A stretch of DNA of 64,000 bases from Streptomyces sp. NBC_01471 (GCF_041438865.1 NZ_CP109450.1:992001-1056000), one strand, 5' to 3'; shown: positions 26,133-37,620, numbered from the stretch's first letter. Notes: generated by a model not told the origin, from the sequence alone. Program-made: numbers and translations.

Positions 26133-27554
26133 CTACTCCGCCGCCCCGGAGGCCGTTTTCGCCGCACGGCCGAGCGTGCGGTCGAAGACGGTCAGCAGGA
26201 GGTAGAGCACACCGGCGCCGAGCATGACCCAGGCGAGCTGGTGCATGCCGCCGGTGTCGGCACGCTGTCCGAAGGACGAGGCGGTCGCGGAGGAGGCGAT
26301 CATCGAGCCGACGTAGGCGAAGGTGCGCAGCAGCCCGGCCGAGGAGGCGGTGCGTTCGGAATCGGCCTGGTAATAGACGGAGTTCTGCAGGGCCAGGCTG
26401 TTCAGCCCCTGCGGGAGGCCGAAGATCAGGGCGACGAGGAGCAGCATCCACAGAGGGCTCGTCCCGGTGAGCGTCAGCATCACCAGACAGGCCACGATCT
26501 GCCCGACCGCGCCGGTCAGCAGCTTCCCCCGTACGCTCCGTCGCCGCCCGGAGATGATCGAGGCACCGATCGCCAGCAGGAACATGGGGATCTGCACCAG
26601 GCCGGCGTGGAAGGGCGTCAGCCCATAGCCCTCCTCGGTCCACTGGCTGAAGCCGTAGAGGAACGCGTAGGAGACGACGTAGGCGACGAGCGCGCGTCCG
26701 TAGGTGGCCAGGAGCGGTGTGTTGCCGCCGAGGACCCGCAGGTCGATGAAGGGGGTGGCGGCCCGCAGCTCCCGCACGGCGAACGCGGTTCCCGCGGCGG
26801 CGACGATCACCAGCAGGTACCAGTTGCGCAGGTGCAGGTTCATCAGGAACAGCAGCAGCGAGGTGAGCATCGCGGCGAACAGGCCCATGCCGGGCAGGTC
26901 GAGCTGGGCCACCGGGCGGCCGTGCCGCGGGGACTCGCCCGTTCCGGCCGACCTGGGCAGTCGCAGCAGCCCCAGCAGTACGGCCAGGGCGGCCAGCGGC
27001 ACATTCAGCGCGAAGGTGGCGCGCCAGCCGCCCACGGAGATCAGCAGGCCGCCCAGCAGCGGGCCGACGACGGCGATGGTCTGGTTGGTGACCGCCAGTG
27101 CGGTCAGCACCCCGCCGGGACTGTCCCGTCCGGTGCGCTTGGCCTCGCTGCGCAGCAGTGCCATCGCGGAGGGATAGCCGGCACAGGTACCGAACCCCAG
27201 CAGCACGCGCGCGACGATGAGCACCCCCAGGTCGGGTGCCAGGGTGCCTACCGCTCCGGCGACGCCGACGAGGCCGGTGCTGAGGAGGAAGAGCCGGCGC
27301 GGGCCGAAGATGTCGATGAGCCGGCCCACGACCGGCTGACCAAGCGAGGTGGCCAGATAGAGGGCGGAGACCAGCCACGCCGTCTGCGAGGACGGCGCGC
27401 CCAGGGCCCTGCCGATGGGGACGAGCGCGACCGAGATGATCGTCGAGTTGACCGGGTTCAGGACCGAGCCCAGCAACATCGGCGGCAGCAGCCGCCGGTC
27501 GAAGCCCGGCTTGTCCGTCCCGCTCTGGGCGACGTCCGTCTTCGCCTCAGTCAT
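26133..27554 (-). CDS. MFS drug/proton antiporter (DHA2-like)
   Basis: 473 residues with about 12-14 transmembrane helices. Family motifs are visible: motif C-like GSVLNPVNSTIISVALVPIGRA in helix 1, motif A-like GRLIDIFGPRR between helices 2 and 3, and ARVLLGFGTCAGYPSAMALL in helix 4. It likely exports a toxic compound. Its start overlaps the end of the upstream MarR gene by eight bases, so drug-responsive repression by that MarR is the simple model. Confidence 0.9.
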   Translation of the reverse strand: MTEAKTDVAQSGTDKPGFDRRLLPPMLLGSVLNPVNSTIISVALVPIGRALGAPSSQTAWLVSALYLATSLGQPVVGRLIDIFGPRRLFLLSTGLVGVAGAVGTLAPDLGVLIVARVLLGFGTCAGYPSAMALLRSEAKRTGRDSPGGVLTALAVTNQTIAVVGPLLGGLLISVGGWRATFALNVPLAALAVLLGLLRLPRSAGTGESPRHGRPVAQLDLPGMGLFAAMLTSLLLFLMNLHLRNWYLLVIVAAAGTAFAVRELRAATPFIDLRVLGGNTPLLATYGRALVAYVVSYAFLYGFSQWTEEGYGLTPFHAGLVQIPMFLLAIGASIISGRRRSVRGKLLTGAVGQIVACLVMLTLTGTSPLWMLLLVALIFGLPQGLNSLALQNSVYYQADSERTASSAGLLRTFAYVGSMIASSATASSFGQRADTGGMHQLAWVMLGAGVLYLLLTVFDRTLGRAAKTASGAAE

Positions 27555-27993
27555 GAGTCAGCCGCTCCAGTACGGCTGTCGCGGCGATCACGGCCTGGCG
27601 TTCCTCTTCCGTGCACTTGTCCTGCAACTGGCCGGCCAGCCATTCCGTCCGGGCCTGCCGCCCCTCCTCCACCCTGCGGTGGCCCTCCGCCGTCAGCGTG
27701 ATCAGCAGGCGCCGCCCGTCGTCCGGGTCGGGGCTCCGCTCCACCAGGCCCATCGTGGCCAGCGAGCCGACCGTCGCGGTCATCGACTGGTGCCGCACCC
27801 CTTCCGCGGAGGCGAGCTCACTCGCGGTGACGCCCCCCTTGCCGGACAGGCGTGCCAGGACGGACGCCTGGCCCAGGGTGAGGTCCTCGACCTCGGAGGC
27901 GTTCAGGATGCGGCGGCGCAGGCGGCTGATGACGGCACGGACCTCGCGCGACGCCTGAACGGCCGAGGGCGACAGGCCCGGGTTCTCACTCAT
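27547..27993 (-). CDS. MarR-family transcriptional regulator
   Basis: 148 residues with a winged helix-turn-helix (LTLGQASVLARLS, then TASELASAEGVRHQSMTATVGSLATMGLVERSPDPDDGRR) and flanking dimerisation helices. The ATG at 27993 (MSENPG) was preferred; an in-frame GTG at 28014 would add seven residues. It heads the operon with the MFS pump, and a palindrome just upstream fits autorepression. Confidence 0.88.
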   Translation of the reverse strand: MSENPGLSPSAVQASREVRAVISRLRRRILNASEVEDLTLGQASVLARLSGKGGVTASELASAEGVRHQSMTATVGSLATMGLVERSPDPDDGRRLLITLTAEGHRRVEEGRQARTEWLAGQLQDKCTEEERQAVIAATAVLERLTHD

Positions 27994-28020
27994 GCCGTCC
28001 ACGCTAATGTCCACAGCCTG

Positions 28021-28032
28021 AACTGTCCAGTT
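28021..28032. promoter_or_regulatory. Candidate MarR operator
   Basis: AACTG-TC-CAGTT is a perfect short palindrome 28 bp upstream of the marR start. A related CTGTACAGTAT follows within 10 bp, giving a -10-like ATACTG on the minus strand. Confidence 0.5.
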
Positions 28033-28083
28033 TCACCTGTACAGTATGGGCTGTGCGAATAGCTCCCCCGGCCCGGAGCGCAC

Positions 28084-28121
28084 GAGGGGGCGGGCCGCCG
28101 TTTCCGGCGACCCGCCCCCTC
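28084..28121 (-). terminator. Terminator after gcl
   Basis: GAGGGGGCGGG (28084-28094) pairs with CCCGCCCCCTC (28111-28121), with further CCGCCG/CGGCG pairing inside. Located 12 bp past the gcl stop on the minus strand. Confidence 0.75.
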
Positions 28122-28133
28122 CTGGTGCGAAGG

Positions 28134-29924
<1,791 letters not shown>

Positions 29925-29985
29925 TGAATACTCCTGCTCGCCAGTCGGAGTGGGCCTCCTGTCGCGCCAACCTGAGATCGCCCAA

Positions 29986-30053
29986 TTCCGCATTACGGAA
30001 GTTCATTTCTGCTATACGGAAGCAATGTAAGAGCTGGCTGCACCTGCCGTCAA
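29986..30053 (-). promoter_or_regulatory. gcl promoter with tandem TTCC-N7-GGAA operators
   Basis: On the minus strand TTGACG (30053-30048) and TACATT (30029-30024) are 18 bp apart. TTCCGCATTACGGAA lies at 29986-30000 and a one-mismatch copy, TTCTGCTATACGGAA, at 30007-30021, exactly 21 bp apart and directly downstream of the -10. The layout mirrors the hyi promoter. Confidence 0.8.
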
Positions 30054-30119
30054 GGGAGGGACCGCGGACTTGCGTCACCTGTCCGAAGTACGCCCCCGGT
30101 CCGGGCCGCTTGGTGGACG

Positions 30120-30959
30120 ATGGGCCCCATGGGAGAGAGAGCGGGAAAGGGTGCGGGAAGAGGCGCGGACGAGTGGGCGACGAGCGCGGTCGTGCGCTGC
30201 CCGGTCTGCCGCAAGGAACATGCCTATCTGGCGACGGTCCTGCCCTGTGCCTGCGGCGCTCCGCTCGCGCCGCCGCTGCTGACGGACGCACCGCCGGTAC
30301 CACTCACCCGCCGGAGCTGGTCGGAGGAGTGGGTCACGGTCCGCTGTGCGTCATGCGGACGGCAGGACGAATGGCCGCAGCCCGAGCTCGGCTGCTCCTG
30401 CGGTACGGTCCTGCGCCTCGCGGTGCGCCCGGTGACGGCTCCCCCGGACGCGGACGCCCCGGGCGGCCAGGCCACGGACCCCGCCGACCCGGACCTCACC
30501 GTCACGGACTCCTCCACCACGGCGCGGCCCCCGGGCCACATCCCGCTGCCGCGCACGGCCGCCGCGCCCCGGCCCGCCTTCCGGCCCCTGGCGATCCGCA
30601 CCGCGGGCGACGTGGTGTCGGCGGCGGCGCGCTATCTGGAGTGGCTGGGCTTCCGCGAGATCGTGCAGCCGGAGCGGCGGCCCGCCTCCGGGATCGACCT
30701 GCACGGCCCGGGCGTGATCGCCGCGGTGGAGGCCACCACCCGGCCCGCCGCCCTGCGGGACATAGAGTGCCTGTGGCTGCACGGGATGAGTTCAGCGGCG
30801 GCGTGCGTCTTCTTCTCGCTCTCGGGGTACGCCGACGACGCGCGCACCCGGGCCGACGAACTGGCCGTGCCCCTCTTCGCGCTGGACTTCACCGGCACCC
30901 CGCAGCCGGTCAACGGGCCGGCCGACGAACTGGTCAGTACGGGCGCGGCACAGACCTGA
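30120..30959 (+). CDS. Two zinc ribbons plus degenerate restriction-endonuclease-like domain
   Basis: 279 residues of unknown function. Two cysteine knuckles are visible: CPVC with a later CAC near 27-45, and CASC with CSC near 76-95. A proline/alanine-rich linker (about 105-155) follows. The C-terminal 100 residues look like an Mrr-type endonuclease fold: a helix, GIDLHGPGVIAAVEATTR where nucleases have D...E-x-K, then CVFFSLSGYADDARTRADELAVPLFALD. The catalytic lysine position appears to be threonine, so it is probably a DNA-binding pseudo-nuclease; this is inference. The start could also be the ATG at 30129. Confidence 0.6.
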   Translation: MGPMGERAGKGAGRGADEWATSAVVRCPVCRKEHAYLATVLPCACGAPLAPPLLTDAPPVPLTRRSWSEEWVTVRCASCGRQDEWPQPELGCSCGTVLRLAVRPVTAPPDADAPGGQATDPADPDLTVTDSSTTARPPGHIPLPRTAAAPRPAFRPLAIRTAGDVVSAAARYLEWLGFREIVQPERRPASGIDLHGPGVIAAVEATTRPAALRDIECLWLHGMSSAAACVFFSLSGYADDARTRADELAVPLFALDFTGTPQPVNGPADELVSTGAAQT

Positions 30960-30976
30960 GCGACGGCCGCCCCGCC

Positions 30977-31084
30977 CGGGAACAGCGATGCCACGGGCGT
31001 CGCACCACACCCGGCTTCAGCTCCGCGGGGCGGGAACGGCGGCGCCGCGGGCATCGCACTCCGCCCGGCTTCAGCTCCGCGGGC
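30977..31084. repeat. Two-copy 54-bp imperfect tandem duplication
   Basis: GGGAAC at 30978 recurs at 31032, and CCCGGCTTCAGCTCCGCGGG recurs at the same 54-bp offset. The second copy contains the stop codon (31071-31073) and last codons of the acyl-CoA synthetase gene, so the first copy duplicates that gene's 3' end. Confidence 0.8.
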
Positions 31085-32690
31085 CCCCCGGCATCCCGGT
31101 ATCGGCCGCCCCGTACCGATTGCGCAGCTCCACCTTCCTGACCTTGCCGCTGACCGTCATCGGGAAGGATTCCAGGATCCGCAGCCCGCGCGGGATCTTG
31201 TAGTGCGCCAGCCGGTCGCGGCAGAACTCCCTGATCCCGTCCAGCGTCGGAGGGTCGGCCGGATCCCGCGGGATGACACAGGCCAGCACCTCTTCGCCGT
31301 ACCGCTCGTCAGGTACGCCGATCACCTGGACGTCGGCGATCCTGGGGTGGCCGTAGAGGAACTCCTCGATCTCGCGCGGATAGACGTTCTCGCCGCCCCG
31401 GATGATCATGTCCTTGATCCGGCCGACGATCTGGACGTAGCCGTCGTCGCGGATGACGGCCAGGTCCCCGGTGTGCATCCAGCGGCCCGCGTCGATCACC
31501 TCGGCGGTCTTCTGCGGCTCCTCCCAGTAGCCGAGCATCACGCTGTAGCCGCGGGTGCACAGCTCACCCGGCTCACCGCGCTCCACCGTGACCCCGGTCG
31601 CGGGGTCGACGACCTTCACCTCCAGATGCGGCAGGACCCGCCCGGCCGTCCCGGTACGGCGCTCCAGATCGTCGTCACGGCGGGTCTGGGTGGACACCGG
31701 CGAGGTCTCCGTCATCCCGTAGCAGATCGACACCTCGGCCATGTGCATCTCGGCGACGACCCGTTTCATCACCTCGGCCGGACAGGGCGAGCCCGCCATG
31801 ATCCCGGTACGCAGCGAACTCAGGTCGTACGCGGCGAAGTCGGGGTGGTTCAGCTCCGCGATGAACATCGTGGGCACCCCGTAGAGCGAGGTGCAGCGCT
31901 CCTGCTCGACGGCGCGCAGCGTCGCCCCGGGATCGAAGGAGGGTGCCGGAATGACGATGCACGCGCCGTGCGACGTGGCCGCCAGATTCCCCATGACCAT
32001 GCCGAAGCAGTGGTAGAAGGGCACCGGCAGACAGATCCGGTCCTGCTCCGTGTAGCCCACCAGCTCACCCACGAAGAAACCGTTGTTGAGGATGTTGTGG
32101 TGGGAGAGCGTGGCGCCCTTCGGGAAACCCGTGGTGCCCGAGGTGTACTGGACGTTGATCGGGTCGTCGCAGGACAGCGCCGCATCGAGCTCCACCGGCC
32201 GGGCGGCGGCCATCAGTTCGTCCCAGGTCGGGTCGCCGGCGTAGTGGACGGACCGCAGGGCCGGACAGCTGCCGCGTACCTCGCCGACCAGGGCCCGGTA
32301 GTCGCTGCCCTTGTGCCCGGTCGAGGCGATCAGTACCGAGACCCCGGCCTGCCGCAGCACGAACTCCAGCTCGTGTGCCCGGTACGCCGGGTTGATGTTG
32401 ACCATGATCGCGCCGATCCGCGCGGTGGCGTACTGGACGAGCACCCACTCCGGGCAGTTGACAGCCCAGATCCCGACCCGGTCGCCCTTGCGGACCCCGC
32501 TGCCGATGAGGCCGCGGGCCAGCTCGTCCACCTCGGCACCGAACCGGGCGTACGTCCACCGCCGCCCGGACCCCACATCGACCAGCGCCTCGCGGTCCGG
32601 GAACGCGGCGACCGCGCGGTCCAGGTTCGCGCCGATCGTGTCGCCCAGGAGGGGTGTCGACCCGGTGCCGTGCGCGTAGGAGAGGGTCAT
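31071..32690 (-). CDS. Fatty-acyl-CoA synthetase (AMP-binding family)
   Basis: A 539-residue ligase of the ANL superfamily. The P-loop [12 protein letters not shown] is near 180, adenine-binding CYGMTETSP near 330, the hinge/ATP motif [21 protein letters not shown] near 420, and the C-terminal catalytic lysine in TVSGKVRK. It activates fatty or aryl carboxylates via acyl-AMP to CoA thioesters. The start overlaps the stop of the upstream synthetase gene as ATGA. Its 3' end lies in a 54-bp tandem duplication. Confidence 0.92.
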   Translation of the reverse strand: MTLSYAHGTGSTPLLGDTIGANLDRAVAAFPDREALVDVGSGRRWTYARFGAEVDELARGLIGSGVRKGDRVGIWAVNCPEWVLVQYATARIGAIMVNINPAYRAHELEFVLRQAGVSVLIASTGHKGSDYRALVGEVRGSCPALRSVHYAGDPTWDELMAAARPVELDAALSCDDPINVQYTSGTTGFPKGATLSHHNILNNGFFVGELVGYTEQDRICLPVPFYHCFGMVMGNLAATSHGACIVIPAPSFDPGATLRAVEQERCTSLYGVPTMFIAELNHPDFAAYDLSSLRTGIMAGSPCPAEVMKRVVAEMHMAEVSICYGMTETSPVSTQTRRDDDLERRTGTAGRVLPHLEVKVVDPATGVTVERGEPGELCTRGYSVMLGYWEEPQKTAEVIDAGRWMHTGDLAVIRDDGYVQIVGRIKDMIIRGGENVYPREIEEFLYGHPRIADVQVIGVPDERYGEEVLACVIPRDPADPPTLDGIREFCRDRLAHYKIPRGLRILESFPMTVSGKVRKVELRNRYGAADTGMPGGPRS

Positions 32691-34366
32691 CGCAGCTCCC
32701 CCTCGTCGTACTCGGCGGTGGAGCCCTCAGCGGTCGCCCGGCGCAGTTCGATCCTGCGGATCTTCCCGGATACCGTCTTGGGCAGCTCGGCGAACTCGAT
32801 CCGCCGGATCCGCTTGTACGGGGCGAGGACCGCACGCGAGTGCGCGAAGAGCACCTTCGCCACGTCGGGGCCCGGCTCCCAGCCCTCGGCCAGGACCACG
32901 TACGCCTTCGGGACGGCGAGCCGCAGCGCGTCGGGGGCCGGCACGACCGCGGCCTCCGCCACCGCCTCGTGCTCCAGCAGCGCGCTCTCCAGCTCGAACG
33001 GCGAGATCTTGTAGTCCGATGCCTTGAAGACGTCGTCGGAGCGGCCGATGTACGTGATGTAGCCGTCCGCGTCGCGCGAGCCGATGTCGCCGGTGCGGTA
33101 GTAGCCGCCGGCCATCGCCTCGGCCGTGCGGTCCGGGTCGCCGTGGTATCCGGTCATCAGACCGACGGGCCGGGCGGAGAGGTCGAGGCAGATCTCGCCC
33201 TCGCTGACACCCGGCTCCCCCGTGACCGGATCGAGCAGCTCGACCTTGTACCCGGGGGTCGGGCGGCCCATGGAGCCCGCCTTGAGGAGCTGGCCGGGGG
33301 TGTTGGCCACCTGGACGGCGGTCTCCGTCTGCCCGAAGCCGTCCCGGATCGTCACGCCCCAGGCGCGCCGTACGGTCTCGATGACCTCGGGGTTCAGCGG
33401 TTCGCCCGCCGCGGCGACCTCGCGCGGCGGCGTCCCCAGCCGGCTGAGGTCGGCCTGGATCAGCATCCGCCAGACCGTCGGCGGCGCGCAGAAGGACGTC
33501 ACTCCCACCCGGTCCATCTCGGCCATCAGCCGCGCCGGGTCGAACCGCGTGTAGTTGTGGATGAAGACCGTCGCCTCGGCGTTCCAGGGCGCGAACAGAT
33601 TGGACCAGGCGTGCTTGGCCCATCCGGGTGAGGAGATGTTGAGGTGGACATCGCCGGGACGCAGACCGATCCAGTACATCGTCGCCAGATGGCCGACCGG
33701 GTACGAGGTGTGGGTGTGCTCCACCAGCTTGGGCCGGGCGGTCGTCCCCGAGGTGAAGTACAGCATCAGCGGATCGTCCGCGCCGGTGACACCGTCGGGC
33801 ACGAAGCCGGACGGGGCGGCCGCCGCGTCGCCGTACGACAGCCAGCCGTCCGGGGTGTCCGCGCCGACCGCGATCCGGGTGTATTCGCCTGCCACCTCGC
33901 TGAACTTGGCGGTGTCCTCGGTCCGTACGAGCACATGACGGACGCCGCCGCGGTCGACCCGGTCGCGCAGATCCGCCGTTCCCAGCAGCGGAGTTGCCGG
34001 GATGACGACGGCCCGGAGCTTCATCGCGGCGAGCGCCGTCTCCCACAGCTCCTCCTGGTTGCCGAGCACGACCAGGATGCGGTCGCCCGCCCGGACGCCC
34101 TGCGCCCGGAGCCAGTTGGCCGCCCGGTCGGAACGCACGGCCATCTCCGCGAACGAGACTCTGGTCTCGGTGCCGTCCTCCTCGACGATGTGCAGCGCGG
34201 TCCTCGCGTTGTCCCGGGCGATGGTGTCGAACCAGTCGAGCGCCCAGTTGAAATGCTCGGGGCGCGGCCAGCTGAAGCCCTCGTAGGCCGTGCGGTACTC
34301 CTCACGGTGCAGGAGCAGGAAGTCCCGTGCGGCCCGGAACTCCTCCGTCGCGTTGTTCGGCGCCAT
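32687..34366 (-). CDS. Medium-chain acyl-CoA synthetase-like ligase (MACS type)
   Basis: A 559-residue ANL enzyme closer to MACS/acetyl-CoA-synthetase-like proteins: N-terminal [18 protein letters not shown]-loop [53 protein letters not shown] and the acyl-transfer lysine in KTVSGKIRR. Start at ATG 34366. It forms an operon with the next synthetase and is divergent from a GAF-LuxR regulator 141 bp away, which is the likely controller. Confidence 0.92.
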   Translation of the reverse strand: MAPNNATEEFRAARDFLLLHREEYRTAYEGFSWPRPEHFNWALDWFDTIARDNARTALHIVEEDGTETRVSFAEMAVRSDRAANWLRAQGVRAGDRILVVLGNQEELWETALAAMKLRAVVIPATPLLGTADLRDRVDRGGVRHVLVRTEDTAKFSEVAGEYTRIAVGADTPDGWLSYGDAAAAPSGFVPDGVTGADDPLMLYFTSGTTARPKLVEHTHTSYPVGHLATMYWIGLRPGDVHLNISSPGWAKHAWSNLFAPWNAEATVFIHNYTRFDPARLMAEMDRVGVTSFCAPPTVWRMLIQADLSRLGTPPREVAAAGEPLNPEVIETVRRAWGVTIRDGFGQTETAVQVANTPGQLLKAGSMGRPTPGYKVELLDPVTGEPGVSEGEICLDLSARPVGLMTGYHGDPDRTAEAMAGGYYRTGDIGSRDADGYITYIGRSDDVFKASDYKISPFELESALLEHEAVAEAAVVPAPDALRLAVPKAYVVLAEGWEPGPDVAKVLFAHSRAVLAPYKRIRRIEFAELPKTVSGKIRRIELRRATAEGSTAEYDEGELR

Positions 34367-34507
34367 GTGTCCTCCTCATTGCGGGACTGCTGCCCAGCAT
34401 CGTGTAATCAGTGGCCCGGGTCCCACCACCCCCGAACGGGGGGGGAAGGCGGTGTCCCGGCCGAGGAGCGCCGGAGGCCCCCGCCCCCGGCGGAGAGGAG
34501 CGGCCGC

Positions 34508-35335
34508 GTGCCGGAGCCGGTCGAGGCAGTGGACATGCGGGCGGCGCTGCTGCGGATGCGCCGCGCCACCGGGCTGCCGGTCGCGTTCGGCGGTCTGCTG
34601 ACGGGGAGCGGGCAGCTGCGCATCGCCGAACTGAGCGGTACGGCGACACCGGCGCTGCGCGGCCTCGCCGTATCGGCGGGCAACGGTCTCGGCGGCAAGT
34701 CGATAGCGCTGTCCCGGCCGTGCGCGGTGACCGACTACCGCTCGTCGCTCCACATCAGCCATGAGTACGACACGGCGGTGGGCGCGGAGGGACTGCACGC
34801 GGTACTCGCCGTGCCGGTGGTGGTGCGGCGGAAGGTGCGCGGTGTGCTGTACGGGGCGGTACGCGAGCGGCTGTCGTTCGGCGACCGGACGTACAACGCG
34901 GCGGTCGAGGCGGCCCGCGACGTGGAGCAGTCGCTGGTGTTGCGGGACGAGGTGCAGCAGTGCCTGGCGGCGGCGCGCGAGCCGGTGGCCGAGCCCGGCG
35001 CGTGGGAGCAGGTGCGCGAGGCGCACAGTGAACTGCGCGCGCTGGCACCACGCATCGCGGACCCGGAGCTGCGCGGTGAGCTTCTCGCGGTCTGCGCCCG
35101 GCTGGCCGGTGGCGGTGGCGGCGCCGGGCCCGGGCGGCCTGTCGCACTGGCGCCGCGCGAGGTGGACGTGCTGGCCTGGGTGGCGACCGGCGCGACGAAC
35201 GCGGCGACCGGTGCGCGACTGGGGCTGAAGCCGGAGACCGTGAAGGGCTATCTGCGGTCCGCGATGCGCAAGCTGGGGGCACACACCCGGCTCGAAGCGG
35301 TCGTGGCGGCCCGGCGGGCGGGTCTGCTGCCGTAA
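34508..35335 (+). CDS. GAF-domain LuxR-type transcriptional regulator
   Basis: 275 residues. The first 150 resemble a GAF domain (LPVAFGGLLTGSG, then HAVLAVPVVVRRKVRGVLYGAVRE). A helical segment follows, then a LuxR helix-turn-helix at about 212-270 (LAPREVDVLAWVATGATN then LKPETVKGYLRSAMRKLGA). The GTG start follows GGAGAGGAG by eight bases. Such regulators sit beside acyl-CoA synthetase operons in Streptomyces and probably sense an acyl or aromatic ligand; the divergent genes are the presumed targets. Confidence 0.85.
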   Translation: MPEPVEAVDMRAALLRMRRATGLPVAFGGLLTGSGQLRIAELSGTATPALRGLAVSAGNGLGGKSIALSRPCAVTDYRSSLHISHEYDTAVGAEGLHAVLAVPVVVRRKVRGVLYGAVRERLSFGDRTYNAAVEAARDVEQSLVLRDEVQQCLAAAREPVAEPGAWEQVREAHSELRALAPRIADPELRGELLAVCARLAGGGGGAGPGRPVALAPREVDVLAWVATGATNAATGARLGLKPETVKGYLRSAMRKLGAHTRLEAVVAARRAGLLP

Positions 35336-35481
35336 CATCCCGGCCGAAGCCGTGCGGAAGGCCTCATGGGACGGCCCCATGGGAAAGGCCCACGCGGAAG
35401 CCCCGGGCGGGCACGCCGCCCGGGGAGCCCCCACGGCCTCCATCCCACGTGTTGCGATTTCATACGACTTACGGAGCATGC

Positions 35482-36336
35482 ATGACGTACTCATCCGCCG
35501 GGCAGCTCGTGGTCGGGCCGGCGGCCGAGGAGGACTGGCCCGTCATCAGCCGGTGGGCGCACGACGAGGGCTGGAACCCGGGGATCAACGACGCGCGGAG
35601 CTTCTTCGCCCAGGACCCGGACGGGTTCTTCCTCGGACGCCTCGACGGGGAGCCCGTCTCCGCGGTCTCGGTCGTCAACTACGGTGCGCACTACGCGTTC
35701 CTCGGCTGGTACCTGGTCCGCCCGGACCTGCGGGGACGTGGCCACGGCCTGGCCACCTGGAAGGCCGCACAGGCCCACGCGGGAAGCCGGACCATCGGCC
35801 TGGACGGGGTCGTCGCCCAGCAGGACAACTACCGCAGGTCGGGGTTCGCGCCCGCCCACAGCACCTTCCGCCACACCGGCGTCCTGCCGCCCCGCGGGGC
35901 GACGGGCGTACGGCCGGTCCGGGCCGGGGACCACGAGACCGTCGCGGCGTACGACAGCGCGTGCTACCCGGCCGACCGTCCGCGCTTCCTGGAGCGCTGG
36001 CTGACCACGGACGGGCACCGCGCGTTCGTACGCTTCGACGAAGGGCGGCTGACCGGGTACGCGGTGATCCGCCCGGCGGCGGGCGACGTCCTGCGTATCG
36101 GGCCGCTGTTCGCCGATTCGCCCACCGCCGCCGAGGCGCTGTACGGGGCGCTGGCCGAGGAAGCCGGTACGGCGCAGGTCGCCGTGGACGTCCCCGAGTC
36201 CAATCCTGCCGCCATGGCGCTGGCCGGATCGCTGGGCCTCACGCCCTCCTTCGAGACGGCCCGCATGTACACGGGGCCGATCCGCCCGGTCGCCGACCAG
36301 TGCGTCTACGGCGTGACCACACTCGAACTCGGATAG
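35482..36336 (+). CDS. Two-domain GNAT acetyltransferase
   Basis: 284 residues. The N-terminal GNAT domain carries the acetyl-CoA loop VRPDLRGRGHGLATW at about 78-92. The C-terminal half has the acetyltransf_18 pattern (CYPADRPRFLERWL, then VAVDVPESNPAAMALAGSLGL). This tandem architecture is common for uncharacterised actinobacterial acetyltransferases. The ATG at 35482 has GGAG upstream; an earlier in-frame ATG (35449) lacks one. Confidence 0.9.
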   Translation: MTYSSAGQLVVGPAAEEDWPVISRWAHDEGWNPGINDARSFFAQDPDGFFLGRLDGEPVSAVSVVNYGAHYAFLGWYLVRPDLRGRGHGLATWKAAQAHAGSRTIGLDGVVAQQDNYRRSGFAPAHSTFRHTGVLPPRGATGVRPVRAGDHETVAAYDSACYPADRPRFLERWLTTDGHRAFVRFDEGRLTGYAVIRPAAGDVLRIGPLFADSPTAAEALYGALAEEAGTAQVAVDVPESNPAAMALAGSLGLTPSFETARMYTGPIRPVADQCVYGVTTLELG

Positions 36337-36431
36337 GGCCTGCCGGGCGGGCGCCCCTCCGTGCGGCTGCCCGCCGGCTGTTCCTCGGACGGTCACCGGC
36401 TCTCAGCGGCTGCTTGTCGGCTATGTGGGGG

Positions 36432-36614
36432 CTACTTGTCGGCCGTGAGCTTGCCGCCGATGGCCCAGCTGTCGGTGGGGACCTCCTGGATCCAGACCTG
36501 GACGGCCTCGGCGGGGATACGGAGCGAGTCGACGAAGGCGTCCGTGACGCGCTTGACCAGTTCGCGCTTGAGCTCGATGTCGCGCGGTCCCTGCTGGATG
36601 GTGACGATCGGCAT
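36432..36614 (-). CDS. 4-Oxalocrotonate tautomerase-family protein
   Basis: A 60-residue tautomerase beginning MPIVTIQQG, so the catalytic N-terminal proline is exposed after methionine removal. The helix ELKRELVKRVTDAFVDSL and the strand VQVWIQEVPTDSWAIGG are typical. It forms hexamers in known relatives. The preceding LysR gene on the same strand, 115 bp upstream, may regulate it. Confidence 0.93.
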   Translation of the reverse strand: MPIVTIQQGPRDIELKRELVKRVTDAFVDSLRIPAEAVQVWIQEVPTDSWAIGGKLTADK

Positions 36615-36729
36615 GACTGAACTCCCTTTCCCACGGCGGCTGTCCGGTTGTTCCGGGTCGCTCACCGGCATGACCCCAGTCCACCCGAAGGACGGCGGGC
36701 GGCCAACAGGCAGATCGCGAACGCAGCGA

Positions 36730-37620
36730 TCAGTCTCCGTGATCGCTGCTGTCCAGCGGCGCGGCGCAGGCTTCGAGCAGCAGATCGAGACCGGCGGGCG
36801 GGGCCGACCGCCGTACGGCGAGCGCGGTGGGCAGCGCGAGCGGGACGGGCCGGAACGGGCGGAACGCCACCCGGGGGCTGCGCAGTTGGCGGGCGTATGC
36901 GGCGTACACGACGGTCCACTGCGGCGCCGGGGAGGTGCCGATGGTGGCGAGGCTGTCCTGGAGCGAGCCGCCGGCCGCTTCGGGCAGTGGCTCGAACCCG
37001 GCGGCGGCACAGGCGGACATCACGAGGTCGACAAGGGGCGGGTTGGTGCGCCGGGCCACCATCCTGAGCCGGAGTCCGGCCAGGTCCGCCAGGGCGACAT
37101 CCGGCCGTGCCGCGAGCGGGTGCCCGGCCGGAACGGCCGCGACCAGCGGATCCTCCCAGAGCGGTATGAGCCGCACCCCGCGTACCGGCTCGGCGGCCCG
37201 GACGAACGCCGCGTCCAGCCGCCCGCCCGCGACCTGTTCCAGCCGGGTCCTGGTCGGCGCGGAGACCAGCTCGACCGCCAGGTCCGGTGCGATTCCGGCC
37301 AGCGCGGTCAGGACCCGGTCCAGATGCTCGCCGAGTCCGGTGCTCGTCCCCAGCCGCAGGGTGGTGCGCGGCGCGACGGCCGCCCGGGCCCGGTCCACCG
37401 CGGCCAGCACGGCCCGCGCCTCGGGCAGCAGCCGCTCCCCCGCTTCGGTGAGCCGTACGTGCCGGGGTGAGCGGTCGAACAGCTCCTGGCCCAACTCCCT
37501 CTCCAGTCGCTGTACTTGCTGACTCACAGCCGACTGGACGATGTGCAGACGGCCGGCGGCACGGCCGAAGTGCAGTTCCTCGGCGACGGTCACGAAGTAG
37601 CTGAGCTGGCGGAACTCCAT
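36730..37620 (-). CDS. LysR-family transcriptional regulator
   Basis: 296 residues. The N-terminal winged helix MEFRQLSYFVTVAEELHFGRAAGRLHIVQSAVSQQ is textbook LysR. A coiled linker follows, then a periplasmic-binding-like effector domain (RLGTSTGLGEH, then DPLVAAVPAGHPLAARP). The start coincides with the conserved MEFRQL. Likely acts on the adjacent tautomerase gene or its own promoter; the ligand is unknown. Confidence 0.93.
   Translation of the reverse strand: MEFRQLSYFVTVAEELHFGRAAGRLHIVQSAVSQQVQRLERELGQELFDRSPRHVRLTEAGERLLPEARAVLAAVDRARAAVAPRTTLRLGTSTGLGEHLDRVLTALAGIAPDLAVELVSAPTRTRLEQVAGGRLDAAFVRAAEPVRGVRLIPLWEDPLVAAVPAGHPLAARPDVALADLAGLRLRMVARRTNPPLVDLVMSACAAAGFEPLPEAAGGSLQDSLATIGTSPAPQWTVVYAAYARQLRSPRVAFRPFRPVPLALPTALAVRRSAPPAGLDLLLEACAAPLDSSDHGD

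Noticed and set aside
36344..36378. Hairpin GCCGGGCGGGC...GCCCGCCGGC between GNAT and tautomerase genes as a terminator
   Set aside because: Needs a bulged base, has no U-run and is within what GC-rich DNA gives by chance; too weak to list as a feature.
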